NCBI GenBank assembly: GCA_004173415.1
Contig: SEHC01000128.1
Location: 1 to 6,091 of the forward strand
Direction: 5' to 3'
Length of the DNA stretch: 6,091 nucleotides
Source: Lysobacteraceae bacterium
GTDB lineage: Bacteria > Pseudomonadota > Gammaproteobacteria > Xanthomonadales > Xanthomonadaceae
In this document: positions 4,910-6,091 of the stretch, one piece after another
Layout: every line of letters begins with the position of its first letter
How positions within the stretch are numbered: position 1 is the first letter of the stretch
The notes under the pieces: generated by a model
The model's database searches: none
Told to the model about the DNA's origin: nothing
The model's input: the letters and a program-made list of their open reading frames with translations, nothing else
Program-made: the position numbers and the translations under genes

Positions 4910-6091
4910 CACCGCGTCGTGGGCGAGGTTGTCGAAGCGCGTGTACTCGCCGAAGAACTTCAGCTTGATCGATCCGGTCGGGCCGTTACGCTGCTTGCCG
5001 ATGATCACCTCGGCCAGGCCCTTGTCCGGCGATTCCTTGTTGTAGTAGTCGTCGCGGTAGATGAAGATGATGACGTCGGCGTCCTGCTCGATGGCGCCTG
5101 ATTCGCGCAGGTCGGCCATCACCGGACGCTTGTCGGCGCGGGTTTCCAGCGAGCGATTGAGCTGCGACAGCGCAATCACCGGCACGTTCAGCTCCTTGGC
5201 CAGGCCCTTGAGCGAGCGCGAGATCTCGGAGATCTCGGTGGCCCGGTTCTCGCTGTTGCCCGGCACCGCCATCAGCTGCAGGTAGTCGATCACGATCAGG
5301 CCCAGGTCGTGCTCGCGCTTGAGCCGGCGGGCCTTGGATCGCAGTACGTCCGGCGACAGCCCGGGGGTGTCGTCGATGAAGATCTTGGTTTCCTTGAGCA
5401 TGCGGATGGCGCTGGTGACCCGGCTCCAGTCCTCGTCCTCCAGCTGGCCGGTGCGCAGGCGGGTGGCATTGACCCGCCCGTTGGAGGAAATCAGGCGCAA
5501 GGCCAGCTGCGAGGCGGACATTTCCATCGAGAATACCGCCACCGCCTTCTTCGACTTGATCGCGGCGTACTCGGCGATGTTCAGTGCCAGCGTGGTCTTG
5601 CCCATGGCCGGGCGCGCCGCGAGGATCAGCAGGTCGGTGGGCTGCAGGCCCGCGGTCATCTCGTCGAAGTCGTGGTAGCCGGTCGGCAGGCCGGTGATGC
5701 TGCCGCCGTTCTCGAAACGGTTCTGCAGCACCTCGAAGGCGTCCTTCAGTGCGGTGTTGACCGCGGTGAAGTCGGTGCGCCCGCGGGCCCCGGCCTCGGC
5801 GATGGCGAACACTTCCTGCTCGGCCTTGGCCAGCAGCTCGGCGCTGTCGCGGCCGTCGGGCTGGAAACCGTCGTTGATGATGCCGGTGCCGACCTCGATC
5901 AACTGCCGCATCACCGCCTTGTCGCGGACGATCTCGGCATAGGCGACGATATTGGCCGCCGACGGCGTGGTCGTGGCCAGTTCCACCAGGTAGGCGCCGC
6001 CGGCGACCTGTTCGATCTGGCCCTGCGAATCGAACCATTCGCCCAGGGTCACCGCATCGTAGGGCTGGCTCTTTTCCGCCAGCTCGCTGAT
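4895..6091 (-). CDS. dnaB: Replicative DNA helicase DnaB, N-terminus cut off by window edge
   Basis: DnaB is the hexameric ATP-driven helicase that unwinds DNA at the replication fork and recruits primase. The visible part is 398 codons and runs unbroken off the right edge. Compared with E. coli DnaB (471 residues), about the first 70 residues are missing. Counting from the first visible residue, the tail of the N-terminal primase-interacting domain and linker occupy about 1-120, and the RecA-like ATPase fills the rest. Walker A is 'ARPAMGKTT' with Lys165, and Walker B is 'LIVIDYLQL' with Asp269. 'SQLNRSLE' and 'RPVMADLRESGAIEQDAD' form the conserved H3/DNA-loop region. 'IIGKQRNGP' carries the arginine finger equivalent of E. 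coli Arg442 at residue 368. The protein ends in 'HDAVGSFE', and no intein interrupts the ATPase motifs. It converges on the unrecognised gene with 27 bases between stop codons. In E. coli and Pseudomonas the next gene after dnaB is alr; here an opposite-strand gene intervenes. Confidence 0.98.
   Translation of the reverse strand: MSELAEKSQPYDAVTLGEWFDSQGQIEQVAGGAYLVELATTTPSAANIVAYAEIVRDKAVMRQLIEVGTGIINDGFQPDGRDSAELLAKAEQEVFAIAEAGARGRTDFTAVNTALKDAFEVLQNRFENGGSITGLPTGYHDFDEMTAGLQPTDLLILAARPAMGKTTLALNIAEYAAIKSKKAVAVFSMEMSASQLALRLISSNGRVNATRLRTGQLEDEDWSRVTSAIRMLKETKIFIDDTPGLSPDVLRSKARRLKREHDLGLIVIDYLQLMAVPGNSENRATEISEISRSLKGLAKELNVPVIALSQLNRSLETRADKRPVMADLRESGAIEQDADVIIFIYRDDYYNKESPDKGLAEVIIGKQRNGPTGSIKLKFFGEYTRFDNLAHDAVGSFE

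Noticed and set aside
4183..4968. Plus-strand open frame of 261 codons overlapping the unrecognised gene
   Set aside because: It is almost entirely Arg, Gly, Ala and Gln, typical of a +1 shadow, and it runs into the antisense of dnaB. The frame starting at 3992 has the ribosome site and normal composition.
1..6091. Possible mobile element, defence island or new multi-gene system
   Set aside because: All genes but one belong to well-known families, and no integrase, transposase, terminal repeats, array or toxin-antitoxin pair was seen. The one unknown gene has no partner in the window.

Overview
The window is ordinary-looking, GC-rich (about two thirds by eye), densely coding chromosomal DNA from a proteobacterium. 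Gene content, codon use and the dnaB/alr neighbourhood fit a gammaproteobacterium. A member of the Xanthomonadaceae (Lysobacter, Luteimonas, Stenotrophomonas or Xanthomonas) is my best guess, but this is inference. No rRNA, tRNA, CRISPR array, insertion sequence, prophage gene or defence gene was seen, and no stretch over 300 bases lacks a gene.

Layout from left to right. A wax ester synthase/diacylglycerol acyltransferase (WS/DGAT) gene lies on the minus strand and loses its C-terminal end at the left edge (1-1323). A 49-base gap separates it from a minus-strand DNA photolyase gene (1373-2821). The photolyase starts with TTG and overlaps by 14 bases the end of a minus-strand alanine racemase gene, alr (2808-3884). 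These three genes read as one likely transcription unit, alr then phr then WS/DGAT. A 107-base divergent intergenic region (3885-3991) carries candidate promoters for both directions. It leads into a plus-strand gene for an unrecognised 291-residue soluble protein (3992-4867). That gene converges on the replicative helicase gene dnaB, on the minus strand, whose N-terminal part is cut off by the right edge (4895-6091). The two stop codons are separated by a short region rich in hairpins.

DnaB drives the replication fork, Alr supplies D-alanine for peptidoglycan, the photolyase repairs UV lesions, and the acyltransferase makes neutral lipid. These jobs do not form one pathway. dnaB and alr are neighbours in many gammaproteobacteria, and phr and WS/DGAT look like passengers downstream of alr.

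No new multi-gene system is evident. The points most worth a second look are the orphan gene wedged between dnaB and alr, the repeat-rich leader in front of it, a possibly leaderless alr mRNA, a dnaX-type slippery heptamer inside the acyltransferase gene, and photolyase antenna-site residues that differ from the E. coli folate-binding ones.
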